A stretch of 64,000 bases of DNA from an uncultured Spirochaetota bacterium (GCA_937872225.1 CALMRZ010000015.1:1-64000), one strand, 5' to 3'; positions 1-8,706 are shown, counted from the stretch's first letter. Translations and numbers: made by a program. The notes: generated from the sequence alone by a model not told the origin.

Positions 1-39
1 TTCTCCCGTGTCAGTCCAGCACTCTCTTGAAAAACACTC

Positions 40-795
40 TTATACGTTTTCATAATCTCTCTCTTTCACTTTAAAATAATTATATTTCAAAACAGTCTTG
101 ATAATACCCCTGTTCTCCCAGCGGTATTTACCTGTCCTGTTTTCTTCCAACAACCGGGTCACTCGAAGGAGTACTTCCCTTTCAGTCTCATCGAGATATT
201 CTGTTTCATTCGACTCAGGATTGAAATATACTTTCTTCCCAGTCTTTTTATTTATTATGTATCCATCCTTAAATTCAGCATCCTGCATTTTCTCATCAAA
301 GAATGGAATGATGAATTTTCTTCCCTTCGTTTGAGTATAGAAGTCATCTGCACTGTCCTTACGATGAAACACTTTCCGCACGGACACGACTTTATAATCA
401 GTATCCTTCAACGATTCAATATTCTCATTAGCCGTTTCCAGATAATAGAATGTTGAGAGGCCATATCTCTCACACTTGCCCCATATAACGGATTTCTGTT
501 CATACTTCGCTGCCAGCGCACATATCTCATTCTTAGTAATATTCACTATGAATACAGGGTGTTCAATATTACCCTCAAATTTTCCACGCTCAGGTTTAAT
601 AAATCCGTGATGTGAATTTCGTAAATCTTTGAGCAGAGTATTATTACGTTCCTTATTTTCCTCATTGGAAAATTTACGCCCCATTGGATTTTCGGCCGTC
701 ATTATACCAAATGTCTTTACCGTTGGCACAAGACCCAACATAATTTGGGCCAAGCGTGAATATCCAGATTCAAATAATGATTTGTAGGGTTTCAT
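40..795 (-). CDS. Accessory protein with DUF3293-like region
   Basis: A 251-residue protein of unknown function. Residues about 30-110 carry a pattern resembling DUF3293 proteins: an NP motif, EEN followed by RNN, then a hydrophobic stretch ending in EQKSVIWG. The C-terminal half is charged and has no motif I recognise. There is no signal peptide or membrane segment, so it is probably cytoplasmic. Codon use is AT-rich, unlike the genes beyond 5535. It lies 37 bp downstream of another leftward gene that has a similar region, and both belong to the accessory block at the left edge. The 39 bases to its left hold no recognisable feature. The family link rests on pattern memory and is tentative. 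Confidence 0.65.
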   Translation of the reverse strand: MKPYKSLFESGYSRLAQIMLGLVPTVKTFGIMTAENPMGRKFSNEENKERNNTLLKDLRNSHHGFIKPERGKFEGNIEHPVFIVNITKNEICALAAKYEQKSVIWGKCERYGLSTFYYLETANENIESLKDTDYKVVSVRKVFHRKDSADDFYTQTKGRKFIIPFFDEKMQDAEFKDGYIINKKTGKKVYFNPESNETEYLDETEREVLLRVTRLLEENRTGKYRWENRGIIKTVLKYNYFKVKERDYENV

Positions 796-832
796 CTTTT
801 AAGCTCCTTCACGAGCCTCAGTCATTCACAGT

Positions 833-1978
833 TTACCAAAGATAACCTTCACGCCTCATCAACTCAGACCCCCAACCACTACTGGGTATCTGTATTCCTT
901 CAAAGTAAAACGTCTTACCTTTATCCTTCCCCCCCTTAAAACGTGAGTATATATCCTGTATTTGGTTCTTATTCATTTTCCCCTTCAGAGTCTTGGTCGA
1001 GCCATCTTTATTTAGTATAAAAAGTTTCCCGTAGGCCGGGTCAGGGTCTTTGACCAGTACAGCATCTTGATTATACATCACTGCCCATTTCTGAGCAAAT
1101 TCAAGATACTCATCAAAGGTCATTATCCAATATTTATAAGGAACAAGAACGGAAAGTTCGGGGTACTCCATGTTAGTTTTACTATCACGCCATATCCCAT
1201 CCAGCACAAAGAACTCTAACTTTTTGCTACGAATCCACTTTACAAGCTCTCTATGCTTCAGAATATTTTCCTCATCCGTCCTTTCCTCTTTGGGCCTAAA
1301 GGCAGAACCTAAAATGAATCCCCCTTCACGAAGGTATTCTTCAACCTTATCAAGATAGCTTTCGTTGAATAATAGACCGTGCCGTGAATAAGCAGTTTTA
1401 AACAGTGGAAAATCCTCACGTTGTTTTAATTGCTCCGGTGATAACGAATTTTTATATCTTTTCTTCATACGGAACTCCTTTACCGGCCTTAATTTCACCC
1501 TCACCCTGCCCGGCTTCTTCCTTTCCATCATGTACAGCTTATCCCCCGCCACTTCATCCACGCTCAGACTCATTTGACCAGTGGGCAAATCCAGTCGTAC
1601 CATGTCATACTTCGATGAACCATTCTTTATCATCTGGCTGGCCCAGTACTGAAGCATATCCATCGTCTTCTTATTGAGTCTGTTGATGTTGACTGACCAC
1701 ATGCCTTGCCGTGTATAGTGCCGAATCCGTATCCAACCCCGAGCTATCAAATTGATGATAATTTCCCTCCGGGCCTCCCCTTCAATACCAAGTTCCTCAT
1801 ACTTATCAGTATAAACAGCCTTGATTGCGTCCAGCGACAGGCTAAATGATTCAGGATTCTTTATTACTTCGTCAATATGGGTAGTATTTACCGCCAGTAT
1901 ATCTCCACATGGAGATACCCAATATCCTTGTGCAGGTCGAATAATTGAATCCCCAAATTCATTATGACAATCCAACAT
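833..1978 (-). CDS. Two-part phage-like accessory protein
   Basis: About 381 residues, function unknown. The N-terminal half (to about residue 140) contains YWVSPCGDILAV, EARREIIINLIARGWIRIR and a following W-rich segment, a pattern I associate with uncharacterised phage or mobile-element proteins. The C-terminal half (about 210-330) has FRPKEERTDEEN, PELSVLVP and YNQDAVLV, spaced like the DUF3293-like region of the next gene downstream. I chose the ATG at 1978 because GAAGGAGA stands about 5 bases before it; an upstream ATG at 2023 would run through a terminator hairpin and lacks such a site. No signal peptide or membrane segment is seen. The base composition matches the AT-rich island. Confidence 0.65.
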   Translation of the reverse strand: MLDCHNEFGDSIIRPAQGYWVSPCGDILAVNTTHIDEVIKNPESFSLSLDAIKAVYTDKYEELGIEGEARREIIINLIARGWIRIRHYTRQGMWSVNINRLNKKTMDMLQYWASQMIKNGSSKYDMVRLDLPTGQMSLSVDEVAGDKLYMMERKKPGRVRVKLRPVKEFRMKKRYKNSLSPEQLKQREDFPLFKTAYSRHGLLFNESYLDKVEEYLREGGFILGSAFRPKEERTDEENILKHRELVKWIRSKKLEFFVLDGIWRDSKTNMEYPELSVLVPYKYWIMTFDEYLEFAQKWAVMYNQDAVLVKDPDPAYGKLFILNKDGSTKTLKGKMNKNQIQDIYSRFKGGKDKGKTFYFEGIQIPSSGWGSELMRREGYLW

Positions 1979-2004
1979 AATATCTCCTTCTTCATGATTC
2001 ACCG

Positions 2005-2034
2005 GGGATGGGTGTGAGCCCATCCCTTTTTTTT
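2005..2034 (+). terminator. Rho-independent terminator facing rightward
   Basis: The + strand has an 8-bp perfect stem, GGGATGGG and CCCATCCC, around a 6-base loop, followed at once by eight T. This is a textbook intrinsic terminator for rightward transcription. Both flanking genes are transcribed leftward, and in that direction the T run is replaced by an A run upstream of the hairpin. The T run overlaps the last bases of the lipoprotein gene that ends at 2033. Confidence 0.7.
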
Positions 2035-2524
2035 AGTTGTTCGCAGTGACTCGAATCGGTGTAATAATCGCTATCCTGCCATCTGTGGATTTTATGGAGC
2101 CGCATAATATATACGACTCGCCTACTATCCACGGCGATGATTGCGGCTTAAACTGAACAGTGTTGCCGTTCCCTGTTACGGTTAAGGTCAAATTATTAAA
2201 AATCGACCCGAACACATAGCCAACGAATATCTGCGAGTTAGCTACATCCACAGTTCCATCAACTGTTAAGAACATGTTGTATGTGGTAAAAATCCCTCCC
2301 CCGTTGACCAGGAGGGCCGCATAGGGGTCTGACCCTCCATTCACGGCCAGATGGCTCCCTGTCCAGTCATCGGCTACCGAGCTGAACATCGACGTTATGG
2401 ACAGACTTCCAGCATCCCCCCCGCCTACAGGCAAAGGAACGATTTCCCTGCTGCCAGAATCATCACAGGCAACGGCAAAGATGAACAGTGCGATAACCCC
2501 TGCCAGACGCATAAACTTTTTCAT
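2033..2524 (-). CDS. Small lipoprotein of the accessory island
   Basis: A 163-residue predicted lipoprotein. The N-terminus MKKFMRLAGVIALFIFAVAC is a signal peptide ending in a good lipobox (AVAC), so Cys20 would be lipidated. The mature part is rich in Gly, Ser, Thr and Val, with alternating hydrophobic residues that suggest a beta-rich fold. No family is recognised. GGAGAG lies 6 bases before the ATG. It sits between phage-like genes on the same strand and may be cargo carried by the element; it is not needed for any phage function I can name. Confidence 0.7.
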   Translation of the reverse strand: MKKFMRLAGVIALFIFAVACDDSGSREIVPLPVGGGDAGSLSITSMFSSVADDWTGSHLAVNGGSDPYAALLVNGGGIFTTYNMFLTVDGTVDVANSQIFVGYVFGSIFNNLTLTVTGNGNTVQFKPQSSPWIVGESYILCGSIKSTDGRIAIITPIRVTANN

Positions 2525-2588
2525 ATAGACTCTCCTTATTTAAAATTTTGAATCACCGAAGGGCTGGCAGGGTAGCCCTGATGAATAG

Positions 2589-2723
2589 TTAATGCCACGG
2601 TACGAGCCTATCATCTTTCAAGATGAACCATCCGTGCACGGGACAAGACCAGAAAGCGGGTCGTGAAATAGGCTTATGAAAGACAAGCAATTCGCCGCAA
2701 ACGGGACAGGTAACATCGCTCAT
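2589..2723 (-). CDS. 44-residue zinc-ribbon microprotein
   Basis: A short reading frame from ATG at 2723 to TAA at 2589. Its product has CPVC near residues 6-9 and CPVH near residues 27-30, a spacing expected of a small zinc ribbon, and ends VPWH. AAGGGG stands about 8 bases before the ATG. It starts 12 bases after the stop of the upstream leftward gene, so the two are probably co-transcribed. Small zinc ribbons of this size are common in phages and mobile elements, where they often bind nucleic acid or act as adaptors; the role here is unknown. Confidence 0.6.
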   Translation of the reverse strand: MSDVTCPVCGELLVFHKPISRPAFWSCPVHGWFILKDDRLVPWH

Positions 2724-2735
2724 TGATATACCCCT

Positions 2736-3239
2736 TCAATCTACTTCGATAAATATTATATTGCCCGGTATACTGTTACTACTGAGGAAATCTGAAAATT
2801 CCTCCAAAGTCATTATTTCCTTATCATCAACAGCTTGATACTCATCCCCTTCTTGTAGTGATGAGACCTTTAACAAGTCCTCTTCCATCAACCCACGGAT
2901 GAAGGGCAAATATTTTTCTGTCTCAAATGAAAATATCAGATAGGCACAGCCATCTTCATAAATCTCTATCATGACATCGTTCCCGTAATCATGCTCAGAT
3001 TTTTTAAAGATGAACATATAGTATTCCGGTTCGGCAACAGGTTCAGTGGTTATCTGGAATGATGTCTGTGTAATGTTGCTAAGAAACTGAAAATCAACAA
3101 ATTGACCATCAAGAAGACGCTGAATCAATGCTCGGTCGTCACTTAGAGGCATCAGGCATGATGTAATCTTATTGAGCTTAAAATGCTCGAACATCAGTGA
3201 AATCGACTCAGGCAGCAGATATATATCTCTCAATCTCAT
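2736..3239 (-). CDS. Unknown acidic protein of the island
   Basis: A 167-residue acidic protein with no recognised family. It begins MRLRDIYLLPESISL, and the middle (about 55-110) alternates hydrophobic and charged residues as in a mixed alpha/beta fold (YYMFIFKKSEHD, VMIEIYEDGCAYLIFSF). The C-terminus EEFSDFLSSNSIPGN may be helical. No signal peptide or membrane segment is seen. It precedes the 44-residue zinc ribbon on the same strand by 12 bp. A leftward terminator lies just upstream of its start, so it needs its own promoter between about 3240 and 3271, or depends on read-through. Confidence 0.6.
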   Translation of the reverse strand: MRLRDIYLLPESISLMFEHFKLNKITSCLMPLSDDRALIQRLLDGQFVDFQFLSNITQTSFQITTEPVAEPEYYMFIFKKSEHDYGNDVMIEIYEDGCAYLIFSFETEKYLPFIRGLMEEDLLKVSSLQEGDEYQAVDDKEIMTLEEFSDFLSSNSIPGNIIFIEVD

Positions 3240-3271
3240 GTATGAACCTCAAAATGTTGACATCAGGGCAT

Positions 3272-3306
3272 AAAAAAACCCGTCCAGCTAAAAAGCATGA
3301 CGGGTT
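3272..3306 (-). terminator. Leftward intrinsic terminator
   Basis: On the - strand AACCCGTC and GACGGGTT form an 8-bp stem around a loop of about 14 bases, followed by a run of seven T. It would stop leftward transcripts coming from the 486-residue gene at 3615-5075 and separates them from the genes to its left. Confidence 0.65.
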
Positions 3307-3614
3307 GTTCCGGCCAATAAAAGGCCATGCGTCATCTCGCTTTAGCTGTTTTTCACCATTGTTACCGATGCGGTCGCAAGCTGAGAAATTCAAATCACCG
3401 CATCTTTACTACCCGAACTTAATAATATAAATAAACTTATGGGAAACGTCAACATCGGGGGTTCATCTTTATTAAAATAATAAAAAAAATTTCACTGGGA
3501 GTCTTAATTGGAAAATTGAAAAATTTCCGATAATTACTACTTGGCGGGTACCAGAACTTATCATTGTACAATTTAACAGATATGTTCATGCCAATACCCG
3601 GCAACATATCAGCA
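3307..3614. other. Gene-poor AT-rich intergenic stretch
   Basis: Together with the terminator at 3272-3306 this leaves about 375 bp without a convincing gene. Two short leftward frames exist, but one runs through the terminator and the other overlaps the 3' end of the 486-residue gene out of frame. Around 3476-3495 there is a strongly AT-rich run. I see no clear repeat or attachment site. Confidence 0.4.
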
Positions 3615-5075
3615 TCATGAATCCGTATATTTGAATAACCGAAGTAATTCAATACTATCATTGAAAATTTCCTGATATGATAAATTTTGGGCATAATATG
3701 AACGGATGCGGTTTTTCATTTTTTCTTTATCGTAAACTACGGGGTCAAACATGTCAAAGATGTAGTATCTCATTCGATAATTGTGCCTGTGCCTTTTTTG
3801 TATCGATTGAATCTGGTTTGAGATTTTCAGTTTACGCTCTGCCTTAGTCACTTCCATTCGTGTCTGTTGTTTCAACATCTTGACATCTTTCATCCCAAGT
3901 CCTGTCGTGCTAATTGGAGAATACTGAGTCTTATACTGACGCAAAGCCTCTCGCGCTCTTTCTGTCTGGGTAAATACCGGAAATTCAATCTCGAAATCAA
4001 TAAACGCCAGCACGAAGGAAAGGTCGCCAGAGTAAAAAAAATTGTCCAATTCTTCGTGAAATATACGACCGTATAGTTCCGGGTCGGTCTCCATCAGCCA
4101 GTCTTTAATTTTCAAATCAGTGAGGCGAAATCTTTTTATAGCACGACAGATATTTGAGTCTCTGGCTTCGTCTATTAGGTCTGAAAATAATGAACCGAGC
4201 CCTTCGTCACCGCCGGTGTTTTGCAGTAAAGACGGCTTTTCACGGTGAGCATAGTCTATATCTTTAAGACAGTCTAAAAGTCCTTCCAGGTTCAAGTATT
4301 CATTACCGTTATGAGGTATATTCAGAAGCCTGGTCAGCTTCTTTATCGAGTCCGTAGGTTTATGTGAACGTTTCGAAGCCGACTTTATATTCAAAGCGGT
4401 CAACATTTTATCCACATGAACATTCAAGTATCGTATTAAGCTTTCAACATCAAGCTGGCGCCAGTGGTTATTGCAGAGAAGGTCGGAATCATGTATGTTA
4501 AAGGCAGGACATAGATTTTTCGGGTGGGAAATCCTCAATTCCAGCTTCAAACAGTCAAGGTTCCTTTTTTCCTTCTCATCATAAATTATAATGGTTTTAC
4601 CGTTCTTCAGGTTGATGTACACCGAATTTTCATTGCTCACATTAACATGACTGCAATGAGGGATTATCATCTCAAAAGCCGAAACATTTGATTTGAAGGT
4701 CTGGAACATGGCCATAAGGGAATCATTTTTCTCCAACCTTTTATAGATGTGAACTTCAATAATCCGAACCCTTCCCTTAGTAAGAGCATCCAATAAATTT
4801 TTGCTGTCATAGGCATCCGGAATATTCGAGAATATCTTCCTGAGATAATCTGACAATTCCATAAGAGAATGAATGTTACTTGTTTCAAGAGATGGCAATA
4901 TAACCCTGAGATGAGACCGTTTCACCCCGCTATCCATTGCATATTCTTTATTCTCAAATCTGATATAGCGGTTATCTTTATAATAATCGATAGTCAGCCC
5001 ACTTAAATAATGATGCGGTACGCTCAATTCAATAGAATGGACAATTGACGACAAATCTCTTGTAATGGAGCCCAT
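3615..5075 (-). CDS. Possible phage replication initiator (Rep/gpII-like)
   Basis: A 486-residue, AT-rich gene, the largest of the island. The region around residues 60-190 (HLRVILPSLE, VRIIEVHIYKRLEKN, LDCLKLELRI) resembles N-terminal parts of filamentous-phage replication proteins of the G2P/CRI type, where a basic beta-strand ending LELRL precedes a helical region. The C-terminal 90 residues are very basic, with an RHRHNYRMRYY segment that could bind nucleic acid. No catalytic tyrosine pair can be assigned from the sequence alone. There is no signal peptide. The ribosome-binding site before the ATG at 5075 is weak, so the start is uncertain. It is the island gene nearest the tRNA. An unrelated unknown protein is equally possible. 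Confidence 0.6.
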   Translation of the reverse strand: MGSITRDLSSIVHSIELSVPHHYLSGLTIDYYKDNRYIRFENKEYAMDSGVKRSHLRVILPSLETSNIHSLMELSDYLRKIFSNIPDAYDSKNLLDALTKGRVRIIEVHIYKRLEKNDSLMAMFQTFKSNVSAFEMIIPHCSHVNVSNENSVYINLKNGKTIIIYDEKEKRNLDCLKLELRISHPKNLCPAFNIHDSDLLCNNHWRQLDVESLIRYLNVHVDKMLTALNIKSASKRSHKPTDSIKKLTRLLNIPHNGNEYLNLEGLLDCLKDIDYAHREKPSLLQNTGGDEGLGSLFSDLIDEARDSNICRAIKRFRLTDLKIKDWLMETDPELYGRIFHEELDNFFYSGDLSFVLAFIDFEIEFPVFTQTERAREALRQYKTQYSPISTTGLGMKDVKMLKQQTRMEVTKAERKLKISNQIQSIQKRHRHNYRMRYYIFDMFDPVVYDKEKMKNRIRSYYAQNLSYQEIFNDSIELLRLFKYTDS

Positions 5076-5258
5076 GAAGTGATAGACCTGTATATCCCGT
5101 TGACCATATTTTGACTATTCATGAATACAAAAATAAACAAATCGCAACATACGCCACAGCCAATGCCTCAATTTTTAATTTTTAATCTAAATTTAAGTTT
5201 TTTTATTGATATTTATAGCAACACATTTGATTTTATGCCAATAAGTATCAACAAACAC

Positions 5259-5332
<74 letters not shown>

Positions 5333-5534
5333 CATCTCCCGCCTTTTATCATCCCTGTTGAGCGGTTCATCCCGTGCCTTCAGGGTGCCCGATGCTCCAT
5401 GAAACGGGGAAAGAGCATGTCCCCGGCAAGACCTCTTTTTATTATTATAAAATTAAGCTTGAAAAGAAACAAGGAACGGGTTATTTCATTGCAGGATAGA
5501 ACGCCGCCCTTCCCGGGCACACCGGAGGACCATC

Positions 5535-7166
5535 ATGACACGCGCCACAGCTTCAAACAAACGGTTGTTGCTGCAAAACGGGCTCATCGTTGACGGCACG
5601 GGGGCGCCCGGGAAAAAAGGGTCAGTACTGCTCAAGGGTGGCGTCATAGAGAAGGTCTTCTACGGCACGGCCGACGTGAAGTGCCCCACGGTAAACTGCG
5701 CCGGCATGGTCATCGCGCCGGGCTTCATCGACCTGCACAGCCACAATGACTGGTTCCTCGCCTCTCCGGGGAGGATGGAATTCAAGGCCCCGTTTACGCG
5801 CCAGGGCATAACCACCATGGTGGGCGGCAACTGCGGTTTCAGCGCCGCGAACATAAAGAAGAACATCAGGCCCGAGCACCTTGCCCTCATATCCGACAAC
5901 CTCTTCAAGGCGGGCTTCGACGCCCTGACCTGGCGTTCGCTGAAGGAATACACTGCCGTGTGCAGAAAAAACGGCCTCACCCACAACCTGGCCATGCTGG
6001 CGGGACACGGAACGGCCCGGGCCTCCATCCGGGGCTTCGACGCTTCGCCGCTGTCGAAGGAAGAGTCGGCCGAAATGCTGAAACTCCTGGAACAGGCGAT
6101 GGACGAGGGGGCCCGCGGCGTTTCCCTGGGACTCCAGTACGAGCCGGGCATCTTCGCCGGCTTCAACGAACTCGCCGACGTCGCGCGGCTGGTCAGCAGG
6201 AAGAACAAGATACTGACGGTACACTCCCGGGCCTACTCGGCCCTGTCCCCGGGATACCCGATCAAGCCCTTCGGCAGGCCCCATAATCTCATTGCCCTGG
6301 AGGAGATGATAGAAGTGGCCCGCCGCACCGGCGTGAAGCTCCAGCTCTCGCACCTTATCTTCGTGGGCACAAAGACATGGCCGTCCTGCGACCGGGCCCT
6401 GGAAATCATCGACCGGGCCATCGACGAAGGGATAGACGTGAAGTTCGACACCTACGCCTACTCCTGCGGCGCTTCGGTCATCAACGTGGTTCTGCCGGCC
6501 TGGTTCCTGGCGGACATCCCCGCCAATTACGAGAAACCGGCGGCGCTGCGGCGCCTGCGCCTGGAGATATTCGCCATGACCGTCCTGCTCGGCTTCGGCT
6601 ACGGCGACGTGCAGGTGACCTATGGCAACCACGGGGAGTTGAATCCTCTCAACGGCCTGTTCGCCGACGAAATCGCTAAGGCCCGGGGCACGTCCAAGTT
6701 CAGGGCCCTGATCGACGTTTCCCGTATGAGCAAAGGGACTGCCCGGGTCCTCAATCACCGCTACAGCAACCCCGCCATCATCGACAAGCTCATGAAGCAC
6801 CGCGCCTCCCTCTTCATGACGGACGCATGGGTGGAGTCATCGGGATTTCAGAACCCCGCCTCCTTCGGCTGCTTCCCGCGTTTTCTCCAGATGTCTCGGG
6901 AGAGGGGCGTCCTCTCCCTGGAGGAATGCGTGCGCAAGATGACCGGCGCCAACGCGGAGCGCATGGGCCTGAAAGACAGGGGCATTATCAGGGAAAAAAT
7001 GGCCGCCGACATAACCGTCTTCGACTATGCCGCCGTCCGGGACAACACCACGGTGACACTGACCGACGCGCAGCCGGATGGGATCGAGGCCGTGTTTATC
7101 AACGGCGTCCCCGTCTACGCCGGGGGCAAACTCGACGCAAAGGCCCGCCCGGGACTGATGCTGTAG
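5535..7166 (+). CDS. D-aminoacylase family amidohydrolase
   Basis: A 543-residue cytoplasmic amidohydrolase of the N-acyl-D-amino-acid deacylase group, which releases D-amino acids from N-acyl derivatives using a zinc centre in a TIM barrel. Seen here: APGFIDLHSHND (His68, His70), VGGNCGFS with the metal-bridging Cys100, later VHSRAY and LQLSHL histidines, and MTDAW, which fits the position of the catalytic Asp. The C-terminus (LKDRGIIREKMAADITVFD) is the usual closing motif of the family. Length fits the family. GGAGG lies 7 bases before the ATG. The exact substrate is not predictable; D-glutamate or D-aspartate deacylases and urease-superfamily relatives look alike. It stands alone after the tRNA gene. 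Confidence 0.88.
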   Translation: MTRATASNKRLLLQNGLIVDGTGAPGKKGSVLLKGGVIEKVFYGTADVKCPTVNCAGMVIAPGFIDLHSHNDWFLASPGRMEFKAPFTRQGITTMVGGNCGFSAANIKKNIRPEHLALISDNLFKAGFDALTWRSLKEYTAVCRKNGLTHNLAMLAGHGTARASIRGFDASPLSKEESAEMLKLLEQAMDEGARGVSLGLQYEPGIFAGFNELADVARLVSRKNKILTVHSRAYSALSPGYPIKPFGRPHNLIALEEMIEVARRTGVKLQLSHLIFVGTKTWPSCDRALEIIDRAIDEGIDVKFDTYAYSCGASVINVVLPAWFLADIPANYEKPAALRRLRLEIFAMTVLLGFGYGDVQVTYGNHGELNPLNGLFADEIAKARGTSKFRALIDVSRMSKGTARVLNHRYSNPAIIDKLMKHRASLFMTDAWVESSGFQNPASFGCFPRFLQMSRERGVLSLEECVRKMTGANAERMGLKDRGIIREKMAADITVFDYAAVRDNTTVTLTDAQPDGIEAVFINGVPVYAGGKLDAKARPGLML

Positions 7167-7398
7167 GACAGCACGGCCCCTTCCGTGAAAAAATTCTTGC
7201 CTATTTTACATATGAATATATTTCTTTACCTAACGAAGCGCCGACGCGTGCCGTGCGGGCCGCGCCGGTTTCAGCTCTCCATGATGTATTTCCATGCCGT
7301 ATCCGTACAGGGACCAGGAAGCAATTTCACGCGAAGAAAGACAGCGTCACCGGGAACAGTTCATGTGACGCGGTACGGACGGCAATCAGGGTGTTTGC

Positions 7399-8619
7399 AT
7401 GAAAAAAATTACGGTCATTCTGGCCCTGGCAACGGCAATCAGCGCCTGCTTCCGCTGCAGCTCAATCCAGGATACCCATGAAGCCTACAGCGATATCACC
7501 GCTGCTGTTGTCAACAACGATACCGAGGAAGTGCGCAACTTCCTCTCCCGCGGTTTCAACACGAACCACCGGTTTATGGACGGATGGACCCTTCTGCACA
7601 TTGCGGCGCGTTGGGACACCTACCGCGTCGTGACCCGCTGCTTTGACGACAGCAACGGCAAGCGGACCGGCATCTTCACCGTCACGCAGAAAACCGAGGA
7701 CGAATCACTACGGGCCCGGGAAATGGTTTCCCTTTTACTGGACCGGGGCGGCGATGCAAACATGAAAGCCGACGACGGCAGCACCCCGCTTCACATCGTC
7801 CTGGCGTCCCTCCAGTACACGTCGCCGGACATACCTTCCATACCGCCGGTGGAGGGAAGGGTCTCTTCGCGCTTCGGATGGCGCGGATCGCCCTTTGACA
7901 ACAACAGCGATTATCACCGCGCCCTCGACATCGCGGCCAAAAACGGGACCCCCGTTCGCGCCACGGCCAACGGTGTTGTCGCAATGACCGGCGTCAGCAG
8001 CACCCTGGGCAATTACATAATCATACAGCACCGGAACGGGTACCAGTCGATATACGGCCACTGCCATCTCTTCGCGGTCAAGAAGAACTCCCCGGTCAGG
8101 CGTGGCGCCATCATCGGCTATGTCGGCATGACCGGCTCCGCCAGCGGCGACCACTGCCACTACGAGGTCCGCCTGAACGGGGCCCCGGTCAATCCGATCG
8201 AATTCGTCAACGGCAAGATAATAGGGGAGACCCAGCACGCCATAGCCATGGGTGTCGTTGAGCAACTCCTCTCGAAAAAGATACAGGTCGACGCCCGCAC
8301 CAACGACGGGCGTACGCCCCTCATCGAGGCAGCTGCAAAAAGCTCCGCCCTATCCCGGCTCCTGATCGACCAAGGCGCCGACATCAACGCCGCTGACGAA
8401 AACGGCATCACCCCCCTCCACATGGCGGCCGCTGGTGATGCCGAACTGGTCCGCGTTCTGCTTCGGAAGGGGGCCCGGGTCAATCCCCGCACCAGGTCGT
8501 CCGTCTGCGCCATAGCCGGCACGCTCTTCGCCCAGGGGACAACGCCCCTCGCGGTGGCATTAAAATACGGGAACAGCGCTACAGCCGAACTATTAAAGGG
8601 CAGCGGTGCCGTGGAATGA
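7399..8619 (+). CDS. Lipoprotein: M23 peptidase inside ankyrin repeats
   Basis: A 406-residue predicted lipoprotein with an unusual domain order. Residues 1-17 form a signal peptide with lipobox ISAC (Cys17). Residues about 30-137 are ankyrin-type repeats (DGWTLLHIAA, DGSTPLHIV). Residues about 150-267 are a LytM/M23 zinc endopeptidase domain with the ligands and catalytic histidines in place: His173 and Asp177 (HRALD), His221, and HCH at 252-254. Residues about 285-400 return to ankyrin repeats (DGRTPLIEAA, NGITPLHMAA). M23 enzymes cut peptidoglycan cross-links or related peptides; ankyrin repeats bind proteins. The protein is therefore probably a periplasmic, membrane-anchored murein hydrolase whose activity or partner is set by the repeats. 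The substrate is inferred. Confidence 0.88.
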   Translation: MKKITVILALATAISACFRCSSIQDTHEAYSDITAAVVNNDTEEVRNFLSRGFNTNHRFMDGWTLLHIAARWDTYRVVTRCFDDSNGKRTGIFTVTQKTEDESLRAREMVSLLLDRGGDANMKADDGSTPLHIVLASLQYTSPDIPSIPPVEGRVSSRFGWRGSPFDNNSDYHRALDIAAKNGTPVRATANGVVAMTGVSSTLGNYIIIQHRNGYQSIYGHCHLFAVKKNSPVRRGAIIGYVGMTGSASGDHCHYEVRLNGAPVNPIEFVNGKIIGETQHAIAMGVVEQLLSKKIQVDARTNDGRTPLIEAAAKSSALSRLLIDQGADINAADENGITPLHMAAAGDAELVRVLLRKGARVNPRTRSSVCAIAGTLFAQGTTPLAVALKYGNSATAELLKGSGAVE

Positions 8620-8706
8620 AGCTCAGCGGGTCCCTTCCCGCAGCCGCGCAATGCTGAAAGATCCGCCGGGCAGGCATCAAGAACGCCCCGTTGACTGGAA
8701 CGATCA

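Noticed and set aside
3208-3393. Leftward 61-codon frame
   Set aside because: It runs through the intrinsic terminator at 3272-3306 and has no family or ribosome-binding site.
3449-3694. Leftward 81-codon frame
   Set aside because: It overlaps the end of the 486-residue gene out of frame and encodes an aromatic-rich, low-complexity product.
5076-5258. Integration site (dif-like or tRNA duplicate)
   Set aside because: I found no convincing dif-like motif and no repeated tRNA segment in the island.
5622-6800. Long leftward open frame opposite the amidohydrolase
   Set aside because: The rightward gene has full family motifs; the reverse frame is a GC-driven shadow.
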